From Phytohabitans flavus (GTDB lineage Bacteria; Actinomycetota; Actinomycetes; Mycobacteriales; Micromonosporaceae): a DNA stretch of 64,000 bases. The notes under the pieces are model-generated. The model saw only the letters and a list, made by a program, of their open reading frames with translations, did no database searches and was not told the origin of the DNA. The position numbers and the translations under genes are program-made. Below are positions 1-8,509 of this stretch, piece by piece. Each line of letters begins with the position of its first letter. Positions within the stretch are counted from its first letter, which is position 1. The stretch is taken from positions 2,216,001-2,280,000 of the forward strand of contig NZ_AP022870.1 in NCBI RefSeq assembly GCF_011764545.1, read 5' to 3'.

Positions 1-91
1 CGGTCGGCATGTGGATCTCGGAGAGGCCCAGCAGCGGGGCGAGCTGGCGGGCGAGCTCCAGTGCCGTCTCGTCGGTATAAGGGGCAGGCAT
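1..91 (-). CDS. 5' end of an unknown gene (partial)
   Basis: Thirty codons are visible, running leftwards out of the window. The ATG at 91-89 is preceded by a good AAGGGAG ribosome site, which is the main support for a real start. The visible protein begins MPAPYTDETALELARQ and looks like an amphipathic helix. No family can be recognised from so little. The gene is divergent from the aminotransferase gene across a 770-base region that holds a tandem repeat array. Confidence 0.5.
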   Translation of the reverse strand, partial: MPAPYTDETALELARQLAPLLGLSEIHMPT

Positions 92-302
92 GACACTCCC
101 TTCAAGGGGCTTTGGGCATTCCGATGGAGGTTTGGGGAGAACCAAGGCGTCTCAGGCACTTACAAGGGGCTATGGGGCGTTTCAAGCGTGGAGGCGGACC
201 TGGCGATGTTCCGCCGGTTCGCGATGGGGCCGGGGTTGATGGGCCAGATGGGGGTCCAAGCCGCTTTTGGTGATTCCAATGCACCTTGGGACACGAACAG
301 CG

Positions 303-670
303 ATGTGGATAAGCAGCGGAATGGACGAGCAGTGGGCGTGGACGAAGGGCGCAGATGTGAACGAACAGCTGGCGTGGACGAGCAGCTGGCGTGGGAGCAG
401 CCGGTGTGGATGAACAACTGGCGTGGACGAGCGGCAGATGTGGATGAGCGGTGGGCCTGGACGAGCAGCGGATGTGGACGAGCAGGGGAGCCTGGACGAG
501 CAGCGGGTGTCGACGAGCAGTGGGTGCGGACGAGCAGCGGCCTGGTCCCGAGAGGGCTGTGGATGAAGGCCGCGGACAAACAGCGGCCGTGGGCAGACAG
601 CGGCTGTGGAAGGCGAAAGCGGTGGATAGACCAGGGCTGTGGACAAAACGGGGTGTGGATGACCAGGGCT
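303..670. repeat. Degenerate 17-bp tandem repeat array
   Basis: The spacer 92-861 has no convincing gene. Most of its middle is a degenerate direct repeat with a period of about 17 bases. The unit is close to GTGGACGAGCAGCGGAT. Unit starts fall near 321, 338, 356, 374, 391, 406, 423, 440, 457, 474, 492, 509 and 526, and a more diverged part continues near 559, 575, 589, 606, 622, 639 and 656. Open frames across it read as low-complexity Trp/Asp/Glu-rich protein in more than one frame, so I take it as non-coding. Upstream, a short motif containing AAGGGGCT occurs twice, near 112 and 163. Confidence 0.7.
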
Positions 671-861
671 CTGGCTAGACGCGGGCGACGGACACCGTGG
701 CTTGAGCGTGCGACCCGTCCACCTGGAGATCAACAGGCGAAACGAAGTCGCCTCGGGGTATTTACGCGCCTGTGCCAGTGCGGCCGTTGTGTCCGGTTCA
801 CGCCAGGCGGGCTGCCCGAAAGGCTCTGGCGTTGCCGCAACCTGAGGCGCACTCTCAACTT

Positions 862-2586
862 ATGACCGGCATGATCGCGACCACGCGGGCGGCGGGGGCG
901 ACGAAGGCCGCGCTGCTGGAGCGGATCAGGTCCGGGATCGTCGGCGAGGGCGCAGTGCTCGACGGGCCGTACGGGCCGCGCCGTATCACGTACGCCGACT
1001 ACACCGCCTCCGGCCGCTCGCTCGACTTCATCGAGGACGCGATCCGTGCGCACGTGCTGCCGCGGTACGCGAACACGCACACCGAGAGCTCCGGCACCGG
1101 CCTCGCCACCGGGCGGCTGCGTGAGGAGGCCCGCGAGATCATCCACGACGCGGTCGGTGGCACGGATGAGGACCTCGTCATTTTCTGTGGGTCCGGTGCG
1201 ACCGCCGCGGTCAACAAGCTCATCGGCATCCTGGAGCTCCGCCTGCCGGCCGGGTACCCCCGCCCCGAAAGCCGGCCGATCGTCTTCGTCGGGCCGTACG
1301 AGCACCACTCCAACGAGCTGCCCTGGCGGGAGAGCGTTGCCGACGTGGTGCCCATCGGCGCCGATCGTGACGGCCACATCGACTTGGACGAGCTCGCCGC
1401 ACAGCTCGACAGGTACGCCGAGCGCCCGCTGCGGATCGGCAGCTTCTCCGCCGCCTCCAACGTCACCGGCATCCTCTCCAACGCCGACCGGGTCGCTGCC
1501 CTGCTGCACGCGCACGGGGCGCTGTCGTTCTGGGACTACGCGGCGGCTGGGCCGTACGTGCGGATCCGGGTGGGCGAATCGGCGCCCGGTGCGGCCGACC
1601 ACAAGGACGCTGTGTTCCTGTCGCCGCACAAGTTCGTCGGTGGCCCGCAGACGCCCGGCGTCCTGGTCGTCCGCCGCGAGCTGGTCCGCAACGCGGTCCC
1701 CACCGTGCCAGGCGGGGGCACCGTCGCGTTCGTCGATCCGACCTCGCACCGATACCTGGACGACCCGATCGCCCGCGAGGAGGGCGGCACCCCGGCCATC
1801 GTCGAGTCGATCCGGGCCGGGCTGGTCTTCGCGCTCAAGGAGGCGGTCGGCACCGACGTGATCCAGGCCAGCGAGGAGCGGCTGTGGAAGCGGGCGCTGC
1901 GCCGCTGGTCCGCCAACCCGGATGTCGAGCTGCTGGGCAACCCGGACGCGCGGCGGCTGTCCATCGTCTCGCTGCGCATCCGCCGCGGCGAACGTTACCT
2001 GCACCACAACTTCGTAGTGGCGCTGCTCAACGACCTCTTCGGCATCCAGGCGCGCGGCGGCTGTTCGTGCGCCGGGCCGTACGGGCACCGGCTGCTCGCG
2101 ATCGACGTCGTGCACTCGCACCGCTTCCAGGACGAGATCAGCCAGGGCTGCGAGGGGATCAAGCCGGGCTGGACCCGCATCAACTTCAACTACTTCATCT
2201 CCGACGTCGTCGCCGACTACCTTGTGGACGCCGTCGACCTCATCGCGCGGTACGGCGACCGGCTGCTCGGCGACTACCGCTTCGACCCTCGGACCGGGCT
2301 CTGGTGGCACCGCGCGGGGACCCGCCGGCCCCCGCTGCGGCTGCGGGACCTCGCGTACGCGGCGGACGGGACGATCGCCCGTCCCGCCCGACCGCGGAAG
2401 GCGGGTGAGGAGGCGCTCGCCGGATACCTGGACCAGGCGCGGCGGCTGATGGCCGGATACCCCGAGTCGGTCGACGAAGGGCCCACCGGGCTGGCGCAGG
2501 ACTTCGAGGCGCTGCGCTGGTTCCACCTACCGCCGTCGTGCCTCGACGGCGCGAGCTGGTCGCCCGCGGGCGGCTGCGACGGCTAA
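862..2586 (+). CDS. Aminotransferase class V-fold PLP-dependent enzyme (cysteine desulfurase/selenocysteine lyase-like)
   Basis: The 574-residue protein has the fold-type I class V layout. SPHKFVGGPQTP near residue 253 holds the lysine expected to bind PLP. EEGGTPAIVES near residue 303 is the family's second signature. GGCSCAGPYG near residue 398 gives two cysteines where cysteine desulfurases carry the persulfide cysteine. The C-terminal 120 residues extend beyond the usual 400-residue family length. The ATG at 862 was chosen because homology starts right after it; no strong Shine-Dalgarno site is visible, and the ATG at 871 is an alternative. No SufU, IscU or tRNA-modification partner lies nearby, so the substrate is unknown. 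Confidence 0.85.
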   Translation: MTGMIATTRAAGATKAALLERIRSGIVGEGAVLDGPYGPRRITYADYTASGRSLDFIEDAIRAHVLPRYANTHTESSGTGLATGRLREEAREIIHDAVGGTDEDLVIFCGSGATAAVNKLIGILELRLPAGYPRPESRPIVFVGPYEHHSNELPWRESVADVVPIGADRDGHIDLDELAAQLDRYAERPLRIGSFSAASNVTGILSNADRVAALLHAHGALSFWDYAAAGPYVRIRVGESAPGAADHKDAVFLSPHKFVGGPQTPGVLVVRRELVRNAVPTVPGGGTVAFVDPTSHRYLDDPIAREEGGTPAIVESIRAGLVFALKEAVGTDVIQASEERLWKRALRRWSANPDVELLGNPDARRLSIVSLRIRRGERYLHHNFVVALLNDLFGIQARGGCSCAGPYGHRLLAIDVVHSHRFQDEISQGCEGIKPGWTRINFNYFISDVVADYLVDAVDLIARYGDRLLGDYRFDPRTGLWWHRAGTRRPPLRLRDLAYAADGTIARPARPRKAGEEALAGYLDQARRLMAGYPESVDEGPTGLAQDFEALRWFHLPPSCLDGASWSPAGGCDG

Positions 2587-2622
2587 TGACCACAGTGGAC
2601 GGTTCCGACTAAGATCCACATC

Positions 2623-3284
2623 ATGCTGCGCAATCGGGACGCGTGGCCCGTGGAAGCCTACCTCACGGGAAACTACCGCCGGCTGCACCGCGCCGACGAG
2701 GATCGACCACCACAGCGAGGTGTACGCCCGCCTCCCTCCACCGCAGCATCGAATGTGGGGCCGGCCCCAACTTGTACCCGCTCGCACTCGCCGCTGCCAC
2801 GAGCCGGCTTGTGCACGCGGTCGAGCCCAGCGCCGCCTCCGTCGCGTGCCCGCGCCACCAGCTGCGCGACGGCCCGGATCCGAGTTGGAACCCGTTCTAC
2901 GCGCGGTGCCGGCGGAGCAATCCGGCGCTGGCCCAGGCCCTTCCCGGGTACGGGTCACCCGCGCCGACGCCTTCGCGCTGCCGGAAAGGCGGTACGCGCT
3001 CGGCTCGATGAACTTCGGCGCCGAGCGCGTCACCGAGGACCGGGCGGAATTCGCCGCGTTTTGCCGGGCGGGCACCTGGTCGCGTCCTTCATGGAGAACA
3101 TGGGCGCTACTCCATCGCCGGCGGGCGCGGCTGGCCGGCCATACCGGTCGACGCCGAGCAGGTCACCGAGGTCTTCGCGCCGTACACAGTGGACCTGGCT
3201 GTGCGGCGGATCGACACCGACCCCGACCTGCCTGACTGGGGGGACACCGGAATGGTCATGCTGTCGGCCCGCCGCGCGCCCTGA
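2623..3284 (+). pseudogene. Decayed SAM-dependent methyltransferase (NNMT/PNMT/TEMT type)
   Basis: Consecutive pieces of one methyltransferase can be read, but in changing frames. The start at 2623 reads LRNRDAWPVEAYLTGNYRRL. GAGPNLYPLALAAATSR and HAVEPSAASV (SAM-binding motif I and the acidic loop) follow in another frame. RVTRADAFALPERRYALGS, then GHLVASFMENMG, then VDAEQVTEVFAPYTVDLAV sit in further frames before the stop at 3282-3284. Some joins need one base, but others need larger losses, such as about 20 bases before 3070. This is therefore true decay, not only sequencing error. It lies 36 bases after the aminotransferase and may once have been co-transcribed with it. Confidence 0.8.
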
Positions 3285-3341
3285 CCCTCGACCGCGGGCA
3301 GCTTCCCGCGGGGTCGGAGAGTACCTGCGGGGTGCCTCAAC

Positions 3342-4116
3342 TTAGCGGAGCAGGTGGCGCACCCACACGTTCGGCTCCACGTACACGGCGCTGCCGCGTG
3401 CCAGGTCGCAGTGCACGGGCACCAGTGCCTCGGGCACCAGTACCGGTCCAGGGGTGTCGAACGGCAGCCCGGTCCAGTCCCGCCAGTCGGCGAGTGGGGC
3501 GGCGAGGGTCAGCGAGGTCGGCGCGATACCGACGATCTCGCCGCCGGCCCGTGCGTGGGTGCGCAGCCACGGGTCCTGCGGCAGCCCGTCCGGGCGGGTG
3601 CGGGCGGCGTAAGCCGCGAGCGGCACCTCCGGCTCCTCGTGCTTGTGCGTCGGGCGCACCGGGATGAGCAGGGCGTCGAACCCGTGCCGGGCGGCGTTGG
3701 CCCGCATCGCGTCCACCATTACCCGGGAGACCCCGCGCCCCTGCCACTCGGCCGCGACGGTGACTTCCACGCCGACGACAAGGTGGCCGATCCGGCCAGT
3801 GAGAAGATCGCCGGCGGCCGTCATGATCGCCGCATCGTGCCCGTCCGGGGCAGGGTGCCGGGCGGCCACGAGACCGGGAAGCTGTACGCCTTGGCGATCG
3901 GCTCGTCCGGTGCCGACCGGTCCACCGCGACAAGGCAGAAGCCGGGGTGGCGGGGGCGACAGAAGCGTAGAAGAGGGTCGAGAGCGGGTGGTGGTGCAGG
4001 AAGCGAGGCCAGGTGCCGAGGAGACCGTCAAGTCGGGAAGCGAGATCGGGACGCTCGGCGACGCTCGTCACCTGAAGGTCCACACGCCGCTCCTGAACGC
4101 CGCTTGAAAGGATCAT
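3342..4116 (-). pseudogene. GNAT family N-acetyltransferase, frameshifted twice as read
   Basis: The N-terminal third, starting at the ATG at 4116, reads VTSVAERPDLASRLDGLLG. The middle reads CLVAVDRSAPDEPIAKAYSF one frame away. The acetyl-CoA-binding half reads VEVTVAAEWQGRGVSRVM and HKHEEPEVPLAAYAARTRP in a third frame, ending in PNVWVRHLLR at 3342. The QGRGVS segment is the GNAT motif A pyrophosphate loop. Both breaks, near 3975 and 3855, are repaired by adding one base, the second in a run of C. That fits residual sequencing error, so the gene may be intact in the organism. The acyl acceptor is unknown. Confidence 0.75.
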
Positions 4117-4147
4117 CCGGGAGTTAGCCTACGGATATTGGGCGGCA

Positions 4148-4530
4148 GTGGGGCCAGGGTTAGGCCGGACAGTCGGACGGCCGGGTTGTCAGGCCGCAGG
4201 GCCGTCGTACGGGCGGGGAGATGTGATCATGTCCAGCCGCCGGATGATCGCCGCCTGCACCGAGGTGAGCGCGCTGGCGGTAGCGGTCGGCGTGGCGCGC
4301 AACCGCCCGCGGTGCAGCTCCCCTGGCCGCTGCTGTCCGTCGGGATCTTCGCGTTCGCGATGGGCGACACCAGCCGCCATGATCGGCCCGGCCTGGCCGA
4401 GCGCCGCCGGACGGTCGGGGAGCAGCTGACCGCGGCGCTGGAGGTGCTCGCCGCACGGGGCGACCTCCGCGCGGCACCGGGGCCCGGTCACGCCTCGGCA
4501 GGCGCGCCCGGGCCCGGACTCCTGATTCGC
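4148..4530 (+). pseudogene. Possible membrane-protein gene remnant
   Basis: MSSRRMIAACTEVSALAVAV from about 4229 joins, through one missing base near 4308, to LPWPLLSVGIFAFAMGDT and then AERRRTVGEQLTAALEVLA. Two hydrophobic helices followed by a charged helical segment resemble the membrane part of an actinobacterial signalling protein, but no domain is complete. The tail is low-complexity Gly/Ala/Pro. It could be a gene end left by rearrangement. The identification is weak; I record it because the restored frame is cleaner than chance would give and because this 420-base gap holds nothing else. Confidence 0.3.
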
Positions 4531-4533
4531 TGG

Positions 4534-5421
4534 TCAGTCCAACCAGGACCGGATGCGGTCGACCGCCTTGTCGGTGAAGGCGTTCACCACGTCCGGCTCC
4601 GCGGACCAGCCCGCCTCCCAGCCGGTCTCGTAGAGGATCGTCACCACGTCGCCGATCCGTACCACCGAGACCAGCCGCACGTCATCGCCGCCGGTCGGGT
4701 TGCCCTCCGGGTCCTTGGTGGGATACCGCACCTCGAACATGAGGGACTGGTCACCTTGCTTGGGGGCGGAGACCGTACGGTAGCGGCGGTCACCGTCTGA
4801 GGGGCAGGCTGCGACGGCGTCGCGCAGCTCGTCGACGAATCGGCTCGCGCGGCCCGGCTCGTACACCCTGATGCTCTGCCGAAACGTGCCGTCGGGCACG
4901 TAGCCCTCCCGGCCCGGCGCCGTCCAGTAGGTGACCCGGCGGCTGCGTTGCAGGTCGATGGACCGGTCGCTGGCGTACGTGGCGTCGCAGAGCGCGGGCA
5001 GCACGTCATCGCTCGGAGTGTCCACCACTGGCTCCCGGCCGTTGGTGTCCGCCACCTGGAGGAACGCGCTGTTCGGGATGCTCTTGGGCGCGGTGTTGCC
5101 GGACGGGGTCGTCGGTGGTGCCGTGGTGGCCCGCTGCGGGGTCGGTGACGCGGACGTCGGGGGCGCCGAGGTGGGCGCCGGGGGCGTCGGCGACGACGTC
5201 GCCCCCGGCGGCAGCGGCGCCGGCGACGTTCCGTCCGCGCGGAACACCCACTGGGTACCCACGACGGCGCTACCCACCGCGATCGCCGCCGCGACCGCCG
5301 CGGCGGTCACCCGGACGCGGTTCCGCCGATCGGCGCGCGCCCGCAGCGCCTCGGGCGTGGCCAGCCGCATGGTGTCGGCCTCGTGCGACAGCGCACGGTA
5401 CGCCTGGTCGAGCTCACTCAT
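4534..5421 (-). CDS. Membrane-anchored partner of the SigE-like sigma factor (putative anti-sigma/sensor protein)
   Basis: The 295-residue protein has a cytoplasmic N-terminus of about 40 residues, one membrane helix (VTAAAVAAAIAVGSAVVGT), a long Pro/Thr/Ser linker and an outer domain of about 180 residues with no family I recognise. It starts inside the end of the sigma-factor gene (8-base overlap), with GGGAGGGG before the ATG at 5421; GTG at 5424 is an alternative start. Translational coupling to an ECF sigma gene is the classic arrangement of an anti-sigma or sensor protein. No zinc-binding ZAS HxxxCxxC motif is present, so the mechanism is inferred from position only. Confidence 0.75.
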   Translation of the reverse strand: MSELDQAYRALSHEADTMRLATPEALRARADRRNRVRVTAAAVAAAIAVGSAVVGTQWVFRADGTSPAPLPPGATSSPTPPAPTSAPPTSASPTPQRATTAPPTTPSGNTAPKSIPNSAFLQVADTNGREPVVDTPSDDVLPALCDATYASDRSIDLQRSRRVTYWTAPGREGYVPDGTFRQSIRVYEPGRASRFVDELRDAVAACPSDGDRRYRTVSAPKQGDQSLMFEVRYPTKDPEGNPTGGDDVRLVSVVRIGDVVTILYETGWEAGWSAEPDVVNAFTDKAVDRIRSWLD

Positions 5422-5995
5422 CACGGTTCCCCTCCCACACGCCGCTCACTGCTGGCCTGGCTCCGGCGGCGGGCCGCGATCGCCGCGGCCCGGCCTGTTT
5501 GGGCGGGACCTGGGTCGCGGCCGGGTCCGCGAGCGCCTCGGCCAGGCCGGCCCGGCCCCGGGACAGCCAGGACGTGACGGTGCCGACGGGCACGCCGGTC
5601 TCCTCCGCGATCTCCGCGACCGGCAGGTCGAACAGATAGTGCAGCGCCAACGCCTGCCGCTGCGTCACCGGCAGCCGGCGCAGCGCGGCGACGACCACGA
5701 CGGTGTCCTCGTTGGGTGGGTGGACGTGCTCAGGCGGTCCCGTGCGGTGCAGGACTGTGTGCCAGCGAGCCAGCCGTCGCCACCGGTCCGTGGCCAGCCG
5801 CGTCACGACCAGCCGCACCCACGCCTCCGGGTGTGGATGGACGGCGACCGTCCGCCACCGCTGCCACGCCCTCGTGTACGCCTCCTGCACCACGTCCTGC
5901 GCCTCGGTCAGGTCGCCCACCACGGCGTACCCGTACCGCATCAGCCGCGCGGACGTGCTGCGGTAGAACTCGTCGAAACTCTCCGCGTCCCGCAT
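5414..5995 (-). CDS. ECF RNA polymerase sigma factor, SigE family
   Basis: The 193-residue protein has sigma region 2 (ESFDEFYRSTSARLMRYGY, then DLTEAQDVVQEAYTRAW near residue 35) and region 4 (LPVTQRQALALHYLFDLPV, then a helix-turn-helix with VPVGTVTSWLSRGR). This arrangement is typical of the actinobacterial SigE subfamily. The ATG at 5995 was preferred over 6022 because GGGGCGGGGA sits six bases upstream of it. A promoter of ECF type lies just upstream, suggesting autoregulation. The downstream overlapping gene encodes its likely membrane regulator. Confidence 0.9.
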   Translation of the reverse strand: MRDAESFDEFYRSTSARLMRYGYAVVGDLTEAQDVVQEAYTRAWQRWRTVAVHPHPEAWVRLVVTRLATDRWRRLARWHTVLHRTGPPEHVHPPNEDTVVVVAALRRLPVTQRQALALHYLFDLPVAEIAEETGVPVGTVTSWLSRGRAGLAEALADPAATQVPPKQAGPRRSRPAAGARPAVSGVWEGNRDE

Positions 5996-6030
5996 CCGGT
6001 GTCCCCGCCCCTCGCCGTGCACTTGAGATG

Positions 6031-6058
6031 TAGACGAACGGCGTACTCACCATGTTGC
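6031..6058 (-). promoter_or_regulatory. Putative ECF-type promoter of the sigma gene
   Basis: Read on the minus strand, GCAAC (6058-6054) and CGTCTA (6036-6031) are separated by 17 bases. This resembles the GGAAC / CGTCTA elements used by ECF sigma factors. The expected start site would leave a leader of about 30 bases before the ATG at 5995. The match is by eye only. Confidence 0.45.
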
Positions 6059-6180
6059 GACCCGCGTCAACTTTTCCGCATGGCAGGTGCCCCGCCTACC
6101 CGCCGCGGATTCGCAGGTTGCGGTATCGCGGACCCGGCCACGGTGGTCTCGCGCCGCTGATAGCCTCCGTACGGGGCATC

Positions 6181-6945
6181 ATGGGGGACTGGTTCAGACA
6201 CACCATTGTGGACACCGGCCGGCTGCCGCTGTTCTGTTTCTTCGCCGCGATGGTGCTCTCGTTCCTCGCTATCCGCTTCTCCACCCGCATGATCCGGGCT
6301 GGCGTCCGCTGGTGGCCGGGCAACCTCACGCCTGGCGGACTCCACATCCACCACGCCGTGTTCGGCATCGGATTCATGCTGCTCGGCGGGATTGTCGGCT
6401 TCGCCCTCGATCCGGACCTGGCCGGCTGGCGCGCGGTCGCGGCGGCCATCTTCGGGGTGGGCGCGGCGCTCGTGCTGGACGAGTTCGCGCTGATCCTGCG
6501 GCTACAGGACGTGTACTGGACGCAGGAGGGGCGGGAGTCGGTCACCGCCGTCTTCGCTGCTTGCGCGGTCACCGGGCTGCTCGTCGTCGGCGTCGAGCCG
6601 GAGAACCTCACCGACCTTGTCCGGGCCGATGACCATGGCGGCCTGGACGCCTGGGTGGCAGGTGTCGCGCTTGCCGCGCTCAACCTGAGCCTGGCCGTCG
6701 TGACCGTCCTCAAGGGAAAGCTGTGGACAGGCCTCATCGGACTGTTCTTCCCGATCCTGCTCTACGTCGGCGCGATCCGGCTGGCCCGACCGAAGGCACC
6801 GTGGGCGCGGTGGTTCTACCACCGGCCGGGTGAGCGGTGGGCTCGCCGGCTGGCCCGGGCGCGACACCGGGAGAAACGCTTCCACGAACCGGTCGCCCGC
6901 CTCGGCGACCGGCTGAGCGGGTTCATCGCCGGCCGCCCGTCCTGA
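6181..6945 (+). CDS. Multi-pass integral membrane protein
   Basis: The 254-residue protein has about six hydrophobic helices. After the second helix comes the His-rich loop TPGGLHIHHAVFGIG, a signature seen in a widespread but uncharacterised actinobacterial membrane family. The C-terminus is basic and cytoplasmic. The ATG at 6181 was chosen over 6052 because the extra upstream residues are low-complexity and the coding signal begins at MGDWFRHT. It is divergent from the sigma operon. Function is unknown; the paired His residues could bind metal or heme, but this is inference. Confidence 0.75.
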   Translation: MGDWFRHTIVDTGRLPLFCFFAAMVLSFLAIRFSTRMIRAGVRWWPGNLTPGGLHIHHAVFGIGFMLLGGIVGFALDPDLAGWRAVAAAIFGVGAALVLDEFALILRLQDVYWTQEGRESVTAVFAACAVTGLLVVGVEPENLTDLVRADDHGGLDAWVAGVALAALNLSLAVVTVLKGKLWTGLIGLFFPILLYVGAIRLARPKAPWARWFYHRPGERWARRLARARHREKRFHEPVARLGDRLSGFIAGRPS

Positions 6946-7000
6946 CCGGCCGATCAGGCTCCGCCGCTTCTATCCCCCGGACCCACGCTGGGCCGACTGG

Positions 7001-7183
7001 CTAGACCTCCCCGAAGCGGCGTAGACGCCGCCCGCCTGCGCGCCCCTGCTTGCACGAACGGGCTCGCACGCCGGCGTCATCGGCGCCTGGGCCGCTGGCC
7101 CGGTTCGAGGCGAGGCGGGCCGCCAGCGCCAGGCCGGTCGGCTCGGCGCCGACCGCGAGCACCGCCCCACCGTAGCGGGGCAT
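7001..7183 (-). pseudogene. Possible N-terminal fragment of a FAD-dependent oxidoreductase
   Basis: The segment begins MPRYGGAVLAVGAEPTGLAL and continues AARLASNRA. This matches the dinucleotide-binding GxGPTGLxLAxxL start of aromatic-ring hydroxylases, with one glycine replaced by Glu. Homology stops within about 35 residues and the rest is low-complexity. It is probably a leftover of a deleted gene. A chance resemblance cannot be excluded. Confidence 0.35.
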
Positions 7184-7221
7184 GATGCAGGTAGTGCCGA
7201 TGTCGGACGGGGGAGCGGGAC

Positions 7222-7770
7222 ATGTTCGTGCTGGGCGAGCGGGTGCGGCTGCGGGCGATGGAGCCGGCGGACGCGGAGGCGCTGTGGTGGTGGAACCACG
7301 ATCCCGAGGTCATGCGCTGGATGGACGCCGGCTACGCGCAGCCCTTGGTCCAGGTGCGGACGTGGCTGGAGGAGCGTCCGCGCAACGCGTACGGCGACGT
7401 GCTCTTCGGGATTGACGCGCCCGCCAAACCCACGGCCGGTACCGCTGAGTGGCAGCTCATCGGGCTCGTGCGGCTCTCCGGGGCGGAGCCGGAGACCGGC
7501 TGCGCCGAGCTGAACATCTACCTGGGCGAGAAGGAGTACTGGGGCCAGGGCTACGCGACCGACGCGGTGCGCGCCGTGTGCCGGTACGGCTTCGAGGCGA
7601 TGCGCCTACACAAGATCGCGCTGACCGTCGTCACCGAGAACGACGCGGCCCTGCGCGTGTACCGGCGGGTGGGCTTCGTGGAGGAGGGGCGGCTCCGCGA
7701 AGTGTTCCGGCGGGAGGGCCAGTGGCTCGACAAGTACACGATGGGATTACTTGAGGGTGAGCTCAAGTAA
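7222..7770 (+). CDS. GNAT family N-acetyltransferase (RimJ/RimL type)
   Basis: The protein has 182 residues, a normal family length. It opens with RVRLRAMEPADAEALWWW, the typical RimJ/RimL start. The core EKEYWGQGYATDAVRAVCRY carries the Q/RxxGxG/A acetyl-CoA loop. LTVVTENDAALRVYRRVGF near residue 135 is the conserved end of the domain. The ATG at 7222 follows GGGGGAG. The family acetylates N-terminal or small-molecule amines; the substrate here is unknown. A strong terminator follows within two bases of the stop. Confidence 0.9.
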   Translation: MFVLGERVRLRAMEPADAEALWWWNHDPEVMRWMDAGYAQPLVQVRTWLEERPRNAYGDVLFGIDAPAKPTAGTAEWQLIGLVRLSGAEPETGCAELNIYLGEKEYWGQGYATDAVRAVCRYGFEAMRLHKIALTVVTENDAALRVYRRVGFVEEGRLREVFRREGQWLDKYTMGLLEGELK

Positions 7771-7771
7771 A

Positions 7772-7796
7772 GGAGCCGGGCCTGCGGCCCGGCTCC
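7772..7796. terminator. Bidirectional terminator hairpin
   Basis: GGAGCCGGGCC (7772-7782) pairs perfectly with GGCCCGGCTCC (7786-7796) around a three-base TGC loop. It lies between the convergent GNAT and amphi-Trp genes, so it can serve both. Confidence 0.85.
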
Positions 7797-7806
7797 CAGC
7801 GCGGAC

Positions 7807-8067
7807 CTAGACGTCCGAGTCCTCGTCGTCGTCCTCGTCTTCGCCGTCCTCGTCGAGGGACCACTTGAGCTGGAACTCGATCTCCTCCTCGTCCTCGCCC
7901 CGCTCGTGCTCGATGGAGAACTGGGCGTGGGCGGGAACGCGGATCCGCTCGCCGGCGATCTGGATCCGGAACGGCGTCTCCGACTCCAGCGCGTCCGCCA
8001 GGCGCCGCAGCTTCGCGACGACCTCCGGCGTGGAGTAGATACGTTCGACGTCTCGCGTCTCGCTCAC
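7807..8067 (-). CDS. Amphi-Trp domain-containing protein
   Basis: This small 86-residue acidic protein has VERIYSTPEVVAKLRRLADA at the start, IRVPAHAQFSIEHER in the middle and the signature IEFQLKWSL near residue 65, followed by an Asp/Glu tail. This pattern defines the amphi-Trp domain, whose role is not established. The GTG at 8067 is preceded by GGAGGTCAC, an excellent ribosome site that decides the start over longer upstream possibilities. Confidence 0.85.
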   Translation of the reverse strand: MSETRDVERIYSTPEVVAKLRRLADALESETPFRIQIAGERIRVPAHAQFSIEHERGEDEEEIEFQLKWSLDEDGEDEDDDEDSDV

Positions 8068-8509
8068 GTGACCTCCGATCTTGGGCCGCCCCGTGCGGGC
8101 GCGCCTGCGCGGGACATTCAACCAGCCGCGCGTCGACGCGTGCCCGCGACCATCCGGCGAGCAGGCCGGGTCGTCGTGCGGCTGTGGGCGCCGGCCCAGG
8201 GGTAACTTTTCGCCACGATCGGAGCACGGTACGGCGCTGCTGCGCCCCGCCGCCCTCCGCCGAGGTCGCCGACGTGCACCGCCGCGGCCGGGCGCACGGC
8301 CGGTGCCGCACACCGCGGACAGACGGAGAACGGGTCCGCCCCGCCTCAGCCGCCGCCTAGCGTGCCAAATCTGATCGCTCGTGGGCCGCCGTCGTCGGCA
8401 TCACCCTCTGCGCGTGAGCATGGCGGTCGCGCCGAGACCGGCGGCCATGCTCGCCCGCACGAGCAAGAGCCTGTAGGCCGTCCGCCCTCAGGCGATGGTG
8501 GCGTAAACC
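8068..8509. other. Intergenic region without a clear gene
   Basis: This 442-base spacer lies between the amphi-Trp gene and the end of the DsbA-like gene. It must hold the amphi-Trp promoter, but no clear -35/-10 pair could be picked. One inverted repeat is visible: GAGCATGGC (8416-8424) and GCCATGCTC (8444-8452). A short ORF of 18 codons starts inside that repeat with no convincing support. Confidence 0.5.

Noticed and set aside
303..670. Repeat array as coding sequence of a Trp/Asp repeat protein
   Set aside because: The repeat changes frame because 17 is not a multiple of three, and no start with a ribosome site gives a stable product.
730..2526. Long open frame antisense to the aminotransferase
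   Set aside because: Its protein has no motifs and is an Arg/Val/Asp-rich shadow, common opposite high-GC genes.
5996..6022. Upstream ATG giving nine extra residues to the SigE-type sigma factor
   Set aside because: The ATG at 5995 has the better ribosome site and family-length N-terminus.
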